In this document: positions 24,495 to 37,361 of the stretch, piece after piece | How the letters are laid out: each line of letters begins with the position of its first letter | How positions within the stretch are numbered: the first letter of the stretch is position 1 | Origin: Chrysogorgia sp. JL179-B06 | Taxonomy: Eukaryota > Cnidaria > Anthozoa > Scleralcyonacea > Chrysogorgiidae | Assembly: GCA_035772405.1 (NCBI GenBank) | Contig: JAYKKM010000224.1 | Span: 627,001-691,000, forward strand | Reading direction: 5' to 3' | Length of the DNA stretch: 64,000 nt | Translations under genes and position numbers: made by a program | The notes under the pieces: model-generated | Seen by the model: only the letters and a program-made list of their open reading frames with translations | Databases searched by the model: none | Told to the model about the DNA's origin: nothing

Positions 24495-24831
24495 TTAGTT
24501 CGATTCTTTTGAGAACTTATAGCAGCTTTCTTATTTATTCTACAGTAGTTATCACAATAAATTGAACATGCATTTGCCAATATCACAGTTGTATGGAAAT
24601 TCCGCGTATGTGTCAAGCACTGCTATTAGACGTTTGTGTTCGGCTCCAGTGCATGGTTCTATACGCGATCTGACACCACCAGATCTGCGACCAACCTAGT
24701 GGTTCTGTGTGTGTCAACCTACACATTCTATCTCACATTCTTATCTACATCAATTGCCCAGCATAACCCGGAGTGCAGTATCCATTTCAACTCTTTGATC
24801 ATCCTCACACCCAACATGATTTTGTTGGCAT

Positions 24832-26390
24832 TTCAATATCATTCTATTTTTTAAAAAAGAAAATAATTGAACACCGCTTTTGGACTACCGCAGAACAAAA
24901 ACTAGCCGCGTTGTTTGCAACCGGACGTGAGTCATACAGAGAAAACTGTGACAACGTCCCATGACTGATGAAAAGGAGGTTAATTGATCGATCCGCCAGC
25001 GCAGTGGGGTAAAGTGAAAGGTGGGGTGGAGAGTATTGGACATTGTTGCTATTAACAAGACCGCCGTGCAGTTATTTATATATATAAGAGTAGGTTAAAA
25101 TAATTTTTCAAGCCAGATGAGTGCTGCGTAGTGTTTGACAAATGTTGAAAGGTTTAATTTGTTAACTTCATGAAAGCTAAAAAAATGGCCACTCGGCGTC
25201 GGCAGAAAGTGAAACATGCAATGGCGAAAGACTACTCGGCTATGCTTTCCAAATGTTAGAGGCTGTGTTGGCACATGCAACAATAGCCAATCAACTTAGA
25301 CGATATACAGCCGGACGATCGTCACTAAAAAATCCTCAGCGAAAGTATCAAGGAATCGTTCGTGTTACCTTCTGATTGCCAGTGAGACGCTCTCATGACA
25401 ATTCAACTACCGAGACCTTATATGCATGACTCGAGGGAAGAACTGAAGTTCAAATTATATGTACTTGCATCATATCGAGTCTCGGTAGCTCATAAATGGA
25501 TAGATCGTCTCACCGGCAATCAGAAGGTTATGGGTTCGATGTAGTTGCGACTAATGTCTAGTCCAAACTCAGTTCCCACATATACTACAGTAATTCAAAC
25601 ATTCATAAACTAAAGGTTCCGTTGAGGACGTTAACCGCAAACTGTTAATTTCTATCATTTTTAAAAAATTTTTGTCACCTGTTTTCATCTAAATAATATA
25701 TATACAAGCTTAACCCGGCTTGTTCTTACCACACCTCACGTTTTACTTGCTTGTTAAACCCCTAAACTGTGCCGTCAGCCAAAAAACTATAGTGCCCAAT
25801 ATTACAAAACGTGTACCTACACTCGTGACTTGGCTCTCGGCAACAGCCCACTGTAGCACAGTGGTCAGAGCACTGCACTAGCATCGCAGGGTCTCGGGTT
25901 CATATTCCAGCCGGAAGGCCTAGATCTCAAAATGTATAGCTATATTTCTACACTAGAAATTTTCCTTCACCATTAATCCTTAGACCATACTACATGCTTT
26001 TAACTGAGTGATAACTCATGCCACAATAAGAATTAGTGCGTTTACATCTTTCAACTTTACACGCGGCGGTGTCAAGAGTTTATGCTTCTGTGCTTAAAAA
26101 TGCTGCATGATTCAAAACTTGACAGGTTACATAGTCTATTATTCAAATACTTTTGCCTCATAGCGCTGTTACATTGAGCATATTTAAGAAATTATGTACA
26201 GCTTACCGCGCTACAGAAATTCATTTGTTCACATGTATCTGTAAAGTCATGATTTCCAAGAGTTATAATTGTGCTTATTCGCACCCAACATCCTGGCCCG
26301 GCGTAACCTGTATACTCTAACGCTAATTTGGCCTCAATATGTTAAGTATAGTACATACCCGAAATATGTTAGACCTTATGAAGTTTCAAC
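24832..26390 (+). repeat. Old segmental tandem duplication, copy A
   Basis: TTTCAATATCATTCTATTTT at 24832 restarts at 26391, and many phrases recur in order: CCGCTTTTGGACTACCGCAG (24873/26440), GCGCAGTGGGGTAAAGTGAA (24999/26564), GACGATCGTCA (25314/26896), GACGTTAA..TGTTAATTTC (25626/28327) and TTTGCCTCATAGCGCTGTTA (26150/28629). Copy A carries neither of the two insertions found in copy B. Confidence 0.8.
25845..25925 (+). other. tRNA-derived sequence (pseudo-tRNA or SINE head), Ala(AGC)-like
   Basis: TAGCACAGTGGTCAGAGCA is an A-box-like D arm; CTGC-(CTAGCAT loop)-GCAG forms an anticodon arm whose centre is AGC with T at position 33; GGGTTCATATTCC is a degenerate B box. I found no matching acceptor stem. 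It therefore looks like a SINE head or a pseudogene, not a functional tRNA. Confidence 0.5.
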
Positions 26391-27060
26391 AATTTCAATA
26401 TCATTCTATTTTTTTAAAAAAGAAAATAATTGAATACCGCTTTTGGACTACCGCAGAACAAAAACTGGCCGCGTTGTTTGCAACCGGACATGAATCATAC
26501 TGAGAAAACTGTGACAACGTTCCATGACTGATGAAAAGGACTCGTTAATTGATCGATCTTCCAGCGCAGTGGGGTAAAGTGAAAGGTGGGATATTGTATA
26601 GTATTGGACATTGTTGAATGTTTTGCTATTAACAAGACCGCCTACATGCTGCAGTTATTTATATAGCAAGTTATATTTATATAGCAGGTTAAAATAATTG
26701 TCCAAGCCAGATGAGTGCTGCATTAACTTGTTAACTCCAAAAGTCTAAAAACATGTAATGTTTCGGAAAAGGCCCATTCCGTCAAAAACCGAAACGTGTA
26801 ATGGAGACAAAACTCGGTTATGCTTTCAAATATTAAAGTAGTTTGTTGGGGGACAACAATATCGACTATATAGGTTGAGAACAGACGATACATGGACGAT
26901 CGTCAAGGTTAAATCCTATATCTCAGAAAATGATTCCGAGTCCAGGACAGGGATCAAATATGTTACCTTTTGATTCCCGAAGACGCTTTGACAATTGAAC
27001 TATAGCGTAACTAGCTCGTGTTACCAAATATTAAAATTATGTACTTGATTGAGTCTCGCG

Positions 27061-27513
27061 CAACCTCGTACCCAGGGCATTTTACCTCCACGGCGGAAGG
27101 TCGGTGAAAATGGCCCTGGCTTGTCATAAAATTCAATTAATTCAGCCGAGTATAATTTATTCATCTAAATCTGAATGCTGTCTTCAAATTTTACAGCAAA
27201 TTAGAAGTGATAGCTTTCGCTAAATTGGATATATGCTTCTTCATTCCCTTTGTAAGAGATAACCATGGATGTATGGTGGATTATTAAGCTTGTTAGCTGC
27301 TTTTATGCCCACGAATGCTGACATGAACAACTCTGAAGAGAATTGAATATTTCTCAATTATTCAGGTCAACAAAGTAGACAAAGGCAATGGAACAAAGAC
27401 CACAAAAATTATCATATCTAAACACCCAGAAATTTGGGTGTCATGTGACCAGCCGATCCCAGGGTCATTTTCGCCGACCTTCCACCGTGGAGGCAAAATG
27501 TCCTGGGAACGAG
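27061..27513. mobile_element. hAT-like MITE with about 60-bp terminal inverted repeats
   Basis: Left CTCGTACCCAGGGCATTTTA and CCTCCACGGCGGAAGGTCGG face, at the right, CCGACCTTCCACCGTGGAGG and CATTTTGCC...CCCAGG in mirror. The flanks GAGTCTCGCG occur on both sides; 7-10 bp are duplicated, fitting the 8-bp target duplication of hAT elements. The unoccupied site survives in copy A as GAGTCTCGGTAGC near 25481. Confidence 0.85.
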
Positions 27514-27661
27514 TCTCGCGGTACCAGCAGCAATCAGAAAGTTACATGTTCGATCCATGTCCGAGGCTCAGAAATATTTTATGACAATTTGAGTATGCAT
27601 GACGATCGTCCGGCATGTATCGTCTGAGCTTCTCGAATTTAATGTTTTAATGACCATGGAA

Positions 27662-28071
27662 ATGCAAAGGGTGACTCAGAAGGACCTTTCTGTTTTTGTC
27701 TGCAGTCTTTATTTTTGGTTAGGTTAGGATTAGCTACGGTTAGGGTTAGGTTTAAGGTTAGGATCAAGGTTGGTTATATAGGGTTAGGGCCAGAGGTTTA
27801 AAGCCCTTCCCACAATTCACGAAATCGAAATTCGCGAAATCGAAATGAAACCAAGATGGCGTCGTTTTGTCGACCGCAATTGCTGTGTACAAATGCTTTC
27901 AAAAAGACATGCTCCAAACGAATTGACAATTAAATATCATATTCGAGAATATCATGCTAATGTTGTTATTTCTGGTAACCCATTGAACGAAATCGGCGCA
28001 GAATTGGGTTAGGATTGGGATTAGACTATTCTTATAAATGTGAAGGTCCTTTTGAGTCATCCCTTTGCATG
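27662..28071. mobile_element. MITE with ATGCAAAGGGTGACTC termini and TTAGGGT-like core (copy 2)
   Basis: Termini GGGTGACTCAGAAGGACCTT and AAGGTCCTTTTGAGTCATCC match the element at 7250-7449. The inner array (27718-27790) again consists of GGTTAGG-type units. This copy is twice as long as copy 1 because of about 230 bp of extra interior. Confidence 0.8.
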
Positions 28072-28794
28072 AAAAATAACATTTGACAATTTGTAATGAT
28101 ATATAAGTTATATAGCTTCAGTCAACCTAAAAGTTCTGCATATCATTTATCACTGGTGCCCGTATACATTTTGACTGAAAATTATTGAAATATCCCCGTA
28201 ATTTTAACTTAATTATATCTACTATTTTCTGATGCCTGTGAGTTTTATACCTGTCTAGTTCAATTTATACAGCAATGATAGATTTCTTAGACTAAAATGT
28301 TACCCTTTTCGACGGTACTATACAGAGGACGTTAACAATGGATTGTTAATTTCTATCAATTTTAAAAAGTTGACATTAAATCTGGTTAATAATTTAGTGT
28401 TTATCCATTTGATTGGCTGGTGTATTTTTGCCAACTTTCTTAGACCACTAAAATGTGCGGCCATCGATTCTTAAGAACTGTAGTTCCCGTTACAAAACAT
28501 ACCTACAAAACCATAACTGCCACGATAATAACTTGCGTTTACATCTTTTTTATGTGGTCTAACATTTTCGGCTTTTGTGCCTTCCAGAGTGATTCAAAAC
28601 TGGACGCGGGTATTCTATTATTCATGTACTTTTGCCTCGCAATGCTGTTACATGTAGCAAATTTCAGAAATTATCACGATTTCCAAGAATTGATTGGTAC
28701 TTATTCGTACCCTCCTCATGAATTGTACCCCATGGATACAAGGTTTAACATTCTGGCCGTAACCATGTATTCTAATGAAAACATCTCTTAATCC

Positions 28795-29845
28795 AACCTC
28801 GTAGATGAGATCCTGGGTATAGGGTTGCTATTAATCCAATTTAATATATAATTATTTCCTTTCTTTCCTTTAACTGTAAATAACTTATAAAATTTATTTG
28901 AATTTGTTTGACTGTAAATAGAAAACAATACATTCAACATAAAAGCCTGTCCAGGTTTCTGGTAGGCCCCTAGCCATATCATTAATTAAAAATAATAATG
29001 TAAATATTTTATAATTTATAATATATGGGCAAAAACATTAATGAAGTGTACAAAAGGACAATACTGTCTAAATGAATAATACTTGCCTCTGACGTTTTTC
29101 GTTGATCGCTCGAAAGATCCTGTCAGCTCGCCTCGATTTGAACTACTCGCCACGCTGACAGAGAGGCAAAACGAGAAAAACGCGGCAAACAGCAATAGGC
29201 GCCAACCGCTGACCATAATGTACTGAGGACGTTGCTCGCCGAATGTCCAAAAACTAATATTGGTTATTTAAGGCCAAGTAAAAATATATAGTGGTTTATC
29301 GTCCTAACTTTAAAAAAAAGGAGAATGCGGGCACTTTTCTTTTCTTCTTTTTTTTTCAAGATGGCTTCTCCGAATTGGCCATCACCTACCAAAACCTATT
29401 TTTTGAATGGATTTCTCTACAACTGCTTCAATACAAGATTGCGCCAAAACAAATTGTGGTGTGTAAAACCAGAAATGAACCGAAAAGTCCCGAAAGTTGC
29501 CGAAAGGTAACAGAAGATACCGAAACGCACAAAAATGCAAAAAGGTTGCGCAAAATGCCCCTAAAACAAGACAGATTTTCGATCTGCAAATAAAATTTAA
29601 AAAAAAAAGGATGCGGGCGGGGACGATAAACTACTTAATTTTTTTACTTGGCCTAAATAATGCTCGCCGAGTGTCCAAAAACTATTTTGGTTATTTGATA
29701 TAACCAATTTCGACGCGCCCGTAAAACTGGTTATTTGAAATGACCATCAAATAACCAAATATATCAGGAAAAAAACTAACACTAAAAACTATAAACTAAT
29801 TTAACACTTGGCGCCCCATGTATATCCAGTTAATGGTCTACGGTG
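28795..29845. other. Gene-free stretch
   Basis: No gene is supported. GCTCGCCGAATGTCCAAAAACTA at 29233 recurs as GCTCGCCGAGTGTCCAAAAACTA at 29653, and ATAGTGGTTTATCGTCC near 29289 faces GGACGATAAACTACTTA near 29620, so most of 29230-29690 is probably one repeat unit. Confidence 0.4.
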
Positions 29846-29849
29846 TGCA

Positions 29850-30020
<171 letters not shown>

Positions 30021-30065
30021 ATTATATACATATATGCATGCATGTGTTTCAATAATTGACATTAA

Positions 30066-30170
30066 TACTTTATTGAATGAGATTGAACATGATAGCGAGA
30101 ATTATCAAGAACAGAAGTCTGTGTTCTAAACACAAAATTGGGCCTGGATGATTCTCGCTATTATCCGAAA
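30066..30170. repeat. Hairpin MITE (TAGCGAGAATTATCAAG arms)
   Basis: ATAGCGAGAATTATCAAG (30092) faces GATGATTCTCGCTAT (to 30161). It is related in arm sequence and flank to the hairpin at 10015-10150. Confidence 0.6.
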
Positions 30171-31160
30171 TAGATGATGTTGACAAAACAATTGTGACTT
30201 TTTAGTGGCATGCAAACAGATAAATTGTTTGCGGATGCCAAAGGTTTGGGCAAATAATTGCTCTGTGTCAATAATATCAGATCGTAATTTGCAGGCGGAT
30301 ATTTACGGATGACGGTATACCGCGTGACTTAGCAGCTTCGCGCAACCAATGCCAAATTTGAGCGGAAAAGAAAATATACATGCATGTTAACTGCTTAAAA
30401 TCAGGCGAGGTTCCCACGGCTCCTACTTAGGTGTGATTTCAAGCCACTTCAAACTGAGAACTAGGTGACGATCATTGCATAGTTGGAGCAAAGATCCGGC
30501 TCAGTCATGAAATGCAATGTCGCGGTTATTCACAGCAAAATTATTTCGTATCCGGTAGATAATTCCAAATGGATACATTGTTAGAATTTGTCCGGGAAGT
30601 GTGGACTAATTTGCTGATCAAAATATTGATAGCGATAAGACCACCGGTTCATGCATGTCATCAAACAATAACAAGTTCACGCACACTTTCAGTTTAGGTT
30701 TTACTCATATATGACGAATATAATTTTGTGAAATCCTATACACTGGAAGGTCAACGGGAAAACTCCGTATATCACACTTCATGGATTATGGCGAGAGTAT
30801 ATACATGGCTTAGGGCACGATGAGGCGACGTTGGTACAAAACCACGGCAATACAAATGTTACCATTTAAAATCAGTGACCGTAGCTCTGACTACCGTATT
30901 TGGTAATTATAGACGTTGTTTTATGACTTCCAAAACGCAATATTTTATACAATAAAAAATCAACTGGAAAATTCTGTATACCCCACTGGGCTGAATTTGA
31001 ACTCACACAGTCACACCTCGTGGATTATAGTGACTGGCGAGAGTATATGCATGGCTTACAATGCGGCATAGTAGACAGTTTTAGCGGATTCTGACCCTAA
31101 TCCTAACCCCCCGCCTAAAGTGTCATCGCAATTCCTCGTAATTTCCCCACCCCTATCCAA

Positions 31161-31390
31161 TAAGCCAGTTCGTAATGTCGACTGCGCATCAAAATGACGC
31201 GTTCTGCATCGGGATAAAACTTATTTCAATTCATAACATCAGGCTAAAACAATAGAAATTTGCATTTCTATTTACACTTGCAAATTCGTTATACTGAATT
31301 TCCCAGCCTGATGTTATGAATTGAAATAAGTTTTATCCCGACGTAGAACGCGTCAACTTGATGCGCAGTCGACATTACGAACTGGCTTAT
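31161..31390. mobile_element. Fold-back element, about 85-bp arms
   Basis: TAAGCCAGTTCGTAATGTCG (31161) faces CGACATTACGAACTGGCTTA (to 31390). The arms are nearly perfect through GGGATAAAACTTATTTCAAT, with a 60-bp loop. The low divergence suggests a recent or selected hairpin. Confidence 0.88.
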
Positions 31391-31644
31391 ACTCATCCAC
31401 TGCCCTATTAGATACTCTATAGACTTATAGTTATAGAGATGAATGGAAATAAATTATGCTGCCGACCATATATCAAAGATGGTATCGACTGTCTAAGGAT
31501 TCCAAATTTGCTACGTCGCGATGAGGACGCAGGTTAAAACATTTAAAAGACGTCACGCGGTTAGTTTTATGAATTATGATTTGCAAAACGCACCAGTTCA
31601 GCTGAAACGATTGCAATGTCTGTGTTGAAGACTTGGAGTCAATG

Positions 31645-32098
31645 TTAAAGGACATTGGCAACAAAAATTAAGTTTGTCTAATATGAAAGAACTCGTAAAA
31701 TGATAGAGTAACACTTTTTACAACTTTTCCGTATTTCACTTTGTTTTTGAAATATTTCAGTTTGTTTGATATAATGGTGGTCTCGGACGTCTGTGCAGGA
31801 TAAAGAATTTTCACTCATTGAAAGTTTAACAACGTTAATTATCATGAGGAGTTATTATACGCACATTTTCAAGTAAATTTGTCGAACAAACTTGAAGATG
31901 GGAATATTTTAATGAGTGAAAATTCTCTACCCTGCACCTGACGTCAGAGACCATCTCATTTATATATCAATCAAACTGAAATATTTCAAAAACGAAGTAA
32001 AATACGGAAAAGTTGTAAAAGTTAAGATGTTACTCTATCATTTTACAAGTTATTTCATATTAGACAAACTTAACTTTTGTTGCGAATGTCCTTCAAGG
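31645..32098. mobile_element. Fold-back element, about 200-bp imperfect arms
   Basis: AAGGACATTGGCAACAAAAA (31647) faces TTTTGTTGCGAATGTCCTT (to 32096). The mirror includes TTTTACAACTTTTCCGTATT and AATACGGAAAAGTTGTAAAA. The arm phrase GAAAAAGTTGTAAAA also occurs in the element at 35085. Confidence 0.82.
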
Positions 32099-32235
32099 AA
32101 CAGCTCTCGTCTCTCCGCGAGTGAACGTCATCCTGAAGATGTGAACATTCTCAGAGTGGCGTTGCACCCCATGCACATGACCCTGACGTCACGCCTGATT
32201 ACTGTGATCTGGCTCTTTTATAATGGCGGCCGGTC

Positions 32236-32360
32236 TAAATATTCTTTTATGTGCATGCAAATTAGCCTTTCTGGCCTCGTTACAAGGCAAAGATTCTATG
32301 GAATTACAGACACACGAACGAGATCAGAAAGGCTAATTTAAATGAATATAAAAGCCAATA
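32236..32360. repeat. Hairpin repeat, about 45-bp arms
   Basis: CAAATTAGCCTTTCTGGCCT faces GATCAGAAAGGCTAATTTAA around a 35-bp loop. Confidence 0.7.
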
Positions 32361-32379
32361 TTTAATAGCGTAGAGTCTG

Positions 32380-32550
32380 GCTGCTATTAATAGCTCAAAA
32401 AGCGGACAAACAAACCAAATTTGACTCACAAATTATTGCAAATGAGCTATTTCTTTTGTTATGGCCGCAAGAATTATGGGTAAAAGCGGACAAACATCGG
32501 TACTGATGTCATCTCGACGGAGCGCTATTTGGGTGCCATTATGAAAGAGG
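32380..32550 (+). repeat. Dispersed repeat with GCGGACAAACAAAC (copy 2)
   Basis: Same orientation and internal spacing as copy 1 at 23805-23990, ending with a similar CGGAGCGCTATT (copy 1: CGCTCCGCTATT). Confidence 0.55.
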
Positions 32551-33477
32551 TCTAGATTGTCTGGAAACGCGGTCAAAGTCTTTGTTCTATGTTTTTGTTC
32601 ACGTTTATGTAAATTTGCACCTTCGCGCTTACTCAGGAACACATTGTATTTTCTGTATAACGAAGAAAGCAGCCAATAGCAGCGTTTGGGTTTAATCACT
32701 CAACCATGTTGTACTGCTAAATATTACTAATGACGTATACATTTCAGGTTATCCTCACTGTAAACGATCGCAGCTTATTGTTAGCCGCATTTCCAGACAC
32801 TTTAATTCTAATGACTATGGTTAGCGTTCGAGGGCAAAACAAAACTTACAAAAGTAAACAACAATAGAACGGAGGTCAATCAAGCGCATCCTTAACTTTT
32901 TACCTCAAAGTGATTTTAACCAATCACAGTAAGGCAGACGTCATCAAGGTCACGCGAGGGTGAAACAAACTCATCAGCTTTGTTTCGCATAATGATTTTT
33001 CTGTTTTATGTCATCGAGGTGCCATTTTCTCATAAACGCCACGATTAACATCACGGGTTAATATCCCGCTGGTGTTTATAAATTATTCAGCTGATTCAAC
33101 ACTATACATTGTTTTAATTTAACATTAACATAATATATTAGAGTTTTAACATGAACATAATATATTAGAGTTGTTTTGCAGTTGCCCGGTTTAAAATTAT
33201 ACTAAGTACCGCTAAGGGCTATGTCACATATGATAGATGAAGTACTCCCCTATTTCGATGAGGAAACTGCTGAGAAATCTAGTCACATATGAATTAATGT
33301 TGCGCCTGCCACACTGCATCCGATGATCGACAATCGACTCTTATAATAGGGAACTGTACCCAAAAAATAAATTACTTTTAAATAAAAGGGCTTTAAGTAT
33401 ATGTTTAGAAATGTTAATAGTTTTACGGTATCTGCTCTTGTACTCGAGAAATAACGTTTTCATTCTCGTATTTTATG

Positions 33478-33683
33478 CTTCTGGACGCCGCCATTTTCGA
33501 GTTTGTTCGACGGCTCAAGATTGATGTACAGCGGTGGTTTTCTTTTCAATTTTGACGTCATTGAGTGCTTTTCTTTTGTTCCTTGCACTCAAGTGACGTC
33601 AAAATTGAAAAGAACCCCCCCCCCCTGAACATCGAGTCTGAGCCGTCGAGTAAACTCGAAAATGGTGGTGTCCAGAAGCAGAA
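33478..33683. mobile_element. Fold-back element, about 90-bp arms
   Basis: CTGGACGCCGCCATTTTCGA faces TCGAAAATGGTGGTGTCCAG, and TTTTCAATTTTGACGTCA faces TGACGTCAAAATTGAAAA, around a 20-bp centre. A C-run (about 33617-33626) interrupts the right arm. Confidence 0.82.
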
Positions 33684-34039
33684 ACCGTTAAACTATTAAT
33701 ATTTCTTTAATTTTTTGACTACAGTTCCCCTTTAACTTTTCGGGCAAAAATGTTTTTCCCCTCCCCAACATAACTGGTCAGGTACGCCTATGGCCTCGGG
33801 CATGCATAAGAACTATATAGTTAATCAATAAGAACAAATTGAGGTGTAGCAATAAAGACTCAAATGTAATCAGGAATTGGAATACTTTTATTTAGTTAGT
33901 TATAATGTTTTGCCACTTTTTATGATATAAAAGTAAATACAGGTATAAACTGGTATACAAGGATAAACCTATATAATGGTAAACACTGAAGGCCCTATAA
34001 CATGCAGGTATACTGAGTTGTATTTTCTACATATATATC

Positions 34040-34460
34040 GTTCTTCATGCACTGTAAATTTTAGGGAATAAAAATTACCCCATTTTGGGCAGGGTTAGTA
34101 TCCAAGTTCAGGAGAGTAATTCATAAATGGAGTAGAAATTACTTTATGAATGAAGGTATTTTTTCATTCCCATCCAAAACGTTATCCACACTAAAGCGGT
34201 AATGACAGAATATATCCCATTTGCACCTGTATTTCTTCACTGTAAAAACGGAATGGTTATTTCAACCAATTAAATTGGTTATAATCAATTGGTAGAAACA
34301 ACCCACATAAAATTGATTTAAATTGGTACAACAGGTGGCTTAGTACAACCAAATGGAATTGGTTTACATAACCAGGTTTAAATTGGTTAAAACCTTAACC
34401 AATACATAATGGTCAATTTAACAAATTTAAGTTTATTTTAAGTTTATTTTAAGTTAATAT
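34040..34460. other. Repeat-like stretch with CACTGTAAA phrases and ACCAATT/AATTGGT words
   Basis: CACTGTAAA occurs at 34050 and 34239 in the same orientation. From 34258 to 34410 the words AATTGGTT and AACCAATT alternate about ten times. CACTG termini are used by animal CACTA-type elements, but I could not pair them with an inverted partner. Confidence 0.3.
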
Positions 34461-35084
34461 TATATACATTATACCATAAGTTGCTATCGCAAGGGAAGTG
34501 TTGCCTCAAAAGCCATCGGAAGCCTGATTTTTGATAACATTTCCAAAATGAACCCTGTGATTGACTTACACATTGTTTTCAATTATTTTAATTATATTTA
34601 AATACATCAGACTTAAATTACAAATAACTATCACTTTTCTGAATATAATTGGCAATGCAAGGCTTTTGAATTTGACTGCATAAGTATACATACATTATGA
34701 CTATGTTTGATGTTTGGTAAACAAATTTCCGATAAATCACTGCCACTATAAATCATGCTTCTTTAGTACTGTGGTAAAACTGTCAGTGGAATCGCAAGTG
34801 TCTGATATGTGATGGCAAAGCAAAGCACTGACAAAATAAAAACCAGAAATGGTATGTAACAGATGTTTCTGGTATTGTTGATCCATTGTTTATATTGTCT
34901 AACTTTTATTGGAGTTCTTGTTGAGAATGCAATACTCTCTGTGATGTATTAGTTCATTGCTCATGTGCTCAATTGAGAGGTGGAAAATCTACCCTATACG
35001 TATGGGTATAGATTTTATTTTAATTTTCAAAATATTTTCAAAATATTGATTTTTCAGGAGGAGTGGCAGATGTTTTTCAATACG

Positions 35085-35640
35085 CTTGAGTGCATTTTCA
35101 AAAACGTATTGCCTTTTGGTTTCATCATTAACGTGTTATGGTTAAAGTGCCTATGGCTATGCAATGAAAAATGCAGTTATAAAATAACTCTTGTTTGAAA
35201 GAACTCTTGAAACTATAAAGACTAACCATTTACAACTTTTTCATATCTCACTTCACTCTATGACATACTTACTGTATGACATCACAATGCATGACTTATT
35301 GCAAAATTCTGAATATGTTTACTATTATCACATGGAATCGCTTGATGATTTGCATATTTGATGTCATTAGATACATCCATGCACAGGCACCTGAATTTCA
35401 AGTTTTTTCATTACTCATAATCTCAAGGATATATAAGCGTTTTCAATAAGTTATTATGCATTGTGATGTCATAAATATGATCATTTACATATTAAACAAA
35501 TCTTAATATCTCAAGAATGAAGTGAGATATGAAAAAGTTGTAAAAGGTTAGTCTTTATAGTTTCAAGAGTTCTTTCAAACAAGAGTTATTTTACAACTGA
35601 TTTTTCACTGCTTAGGCACTTTAATGACATGAGCCGAGTT
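35085..35640. mobile_element. Fold-back element, about 200-bp arms
   Basis: AACTCTTGTTTGAAAGAACT (35187) faces AGTTCTTTCAAACAAGAGTT (to 35587), and ACTATAAAGACTAACC faces GGTTAGTCTTTATAGT. Inner arms include GACATCACAATGCAT facing ATGCATTGTGATGTC. Confidence 0.85.
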
Positions 35641-36139
35641 ACTACTTATTTTATAAACTTGAACTGTTTGAAACTTTAATAATGCTACGATTAATTTTCA
35701 CCCGCGCGGTTGCAGCTTCCTGGACTGGAATATCCAGCCTGATCAACTGGTCAGAAATATCCTATATACTGTATCTAATCGCTCAAAATGTTCAGTTCCT
35801 GTGAAAAATACATATTACGTAGGAGTAAAATGGAAACAAAGGTGGCCTCCTCTTGGGCATTATGGAATACATTTACTGTCGGCGACCCACAAGCGAGTAC
35901 AAGGCTGTTTATTTACTGATTAGGATTCGGTTTCAGCAACGGGCTGAAATGGCTCATCACTTCTGCTGCGGTAATGATGGTACTGCATCAGCCTCTATAT
36001 CATATCATGATTCTATCTATAATCGCGCTTCTAATCAATATTACGATCTATATACATGTATACTAGCCCGGCTGGGTGGGCCGTGGGTAGCTGATGCCCT
36101 GGCTGAAATTCTTGATGTGCAGATCAGCCCAGCCTGACA

Positions 36140-37320
36140 TTATGATTTTGTCTGTGATCGAGATTATATCAATACTAAGATCGATATGTCATATGCTAAA
36201 CCCAGTTTTGCCACATGTACGCCTTTAAATCATTGACTGTGACATATGAGTCGGTGATTGTTTCATCATTATGTATTATGAAAATAAAAACGTACACTAA
36301 AGTTAAAAACAATAGTCAATCTATAAGATAATAAAAATACGCATCTGTTTGTAGACGTCTCATGAGAAAAGTATATACGGTATATGTATAGTGTATTGTT
36401 CCAGTAATCTCTAATTCGTCATTTTTTACAATCGATATATATGCCTATCTCAATAAATATGCTTAATATATGTAGTTATATTAGTCATGGCCTTGGCTCG
36501 GCCACATATCCGTTTAATCGATTTGAATTGCTTGTGACTCATGCATAAATTCCATTGTATCACCTGCAGTATTTTGTATATATCAGCTATGTTTATCGGA
36601 AACAACAGAATTTACGGCAACGATTCTTAAGCCTTAATCCTTAATATCCTTTAAACGCTACTCAAGTGTTAATTAAGATCAGTAAGGATTAAATTTAATC
36701 TTGTTATAAAATGGTTGCTAACCAACAATTAAGTCACGCAAAAACTGGCCTTATTATAATTCTGCGAGTGCGACAAATACTGGTAATTACTAACATTGCA
36801 TATTACCTTTGGTGGCTGATATATTATTTTATACGCATATGCATCAATTCGCCCTTATAGCATCGTTTTTGAACACATGATAACAAGCTATTAGACTAGT
36901 ACAGACCATATACATAACTTCATGTTCTATGTCTATGTTATCAAGTACATAATTAAAATAATTACTAAATTGATCGCCACCTATCGCTGATAAGAGCTCA
37001 TGGGTTGTTTGGGTTTTAGTCAAATAATTATCTAAGGTTATGGACTCCTTGGGTTCCGAATACTGAATGAACGAGGACGGTTTAATAGTTGCCGTCACCT
37101 AAACGTTACCCAATCGACACACGGCACAGTTTGCGAATCGGTTTTTACGATATGCTGTTCGGACAACTGGATGAGTTAGAAATAGGTATGCTAAAAATTA
37201 TTTTAAATCCCATATCTTAGAATTTATATATATGTATAGTGTGCTACGTGTGGTTTTAATTGGCGAGAACCGAGGTATATTAAGCCATATACAATATTAT
37301 GTTGTATATATTAATTCATT
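36140..37320. other. Gene-free stretch
   Basis: AT-rich DNA with no recognisable coding or repeat structure beyond short TA runs. Confidence 0.3.
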
Positions 37321-37322
37321 AT

Positions 37323-37324
<2 letters not shown>

Positions 37325-37357
<33 letters not shown>
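37325..37357. repeat. (TA)n microsatellite
   Basis: About 33 bp of pure TA abutting the left end of the inverted SINE-like pair. Confidence 0.9.

Positions 37358-37361
<4 letters not shown>

Larger units (their letters stand above)
26391..28790 (+). repeat. Old segmental tandem duplication, copy B with two transposon insertions
   Basis: Partner of 24832-26390. It is about 840 bp longer, close to the sum of the two elements it contains (27061-27513 and 27662-28071). The 112-residue open frame at 28453-28791 lies at its end; the same stretch in copy A is disrupted, and I recognise no domain, so I do not call it a gene. Confidence 0.78.

Noticed and set aside
28453..28791. 112-aa open frame with hydrophobic segments
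   Set aside because: The duplicate copy at about 25780-26300 is disrupted and the sequence resembles no family I know; most likely a chance frame in the duplicated segment.
31916..32341. 141-aa open frame
   Set aside because: It spans the arm of one fold-back element and the next hairpin repeat; no family resemblance.
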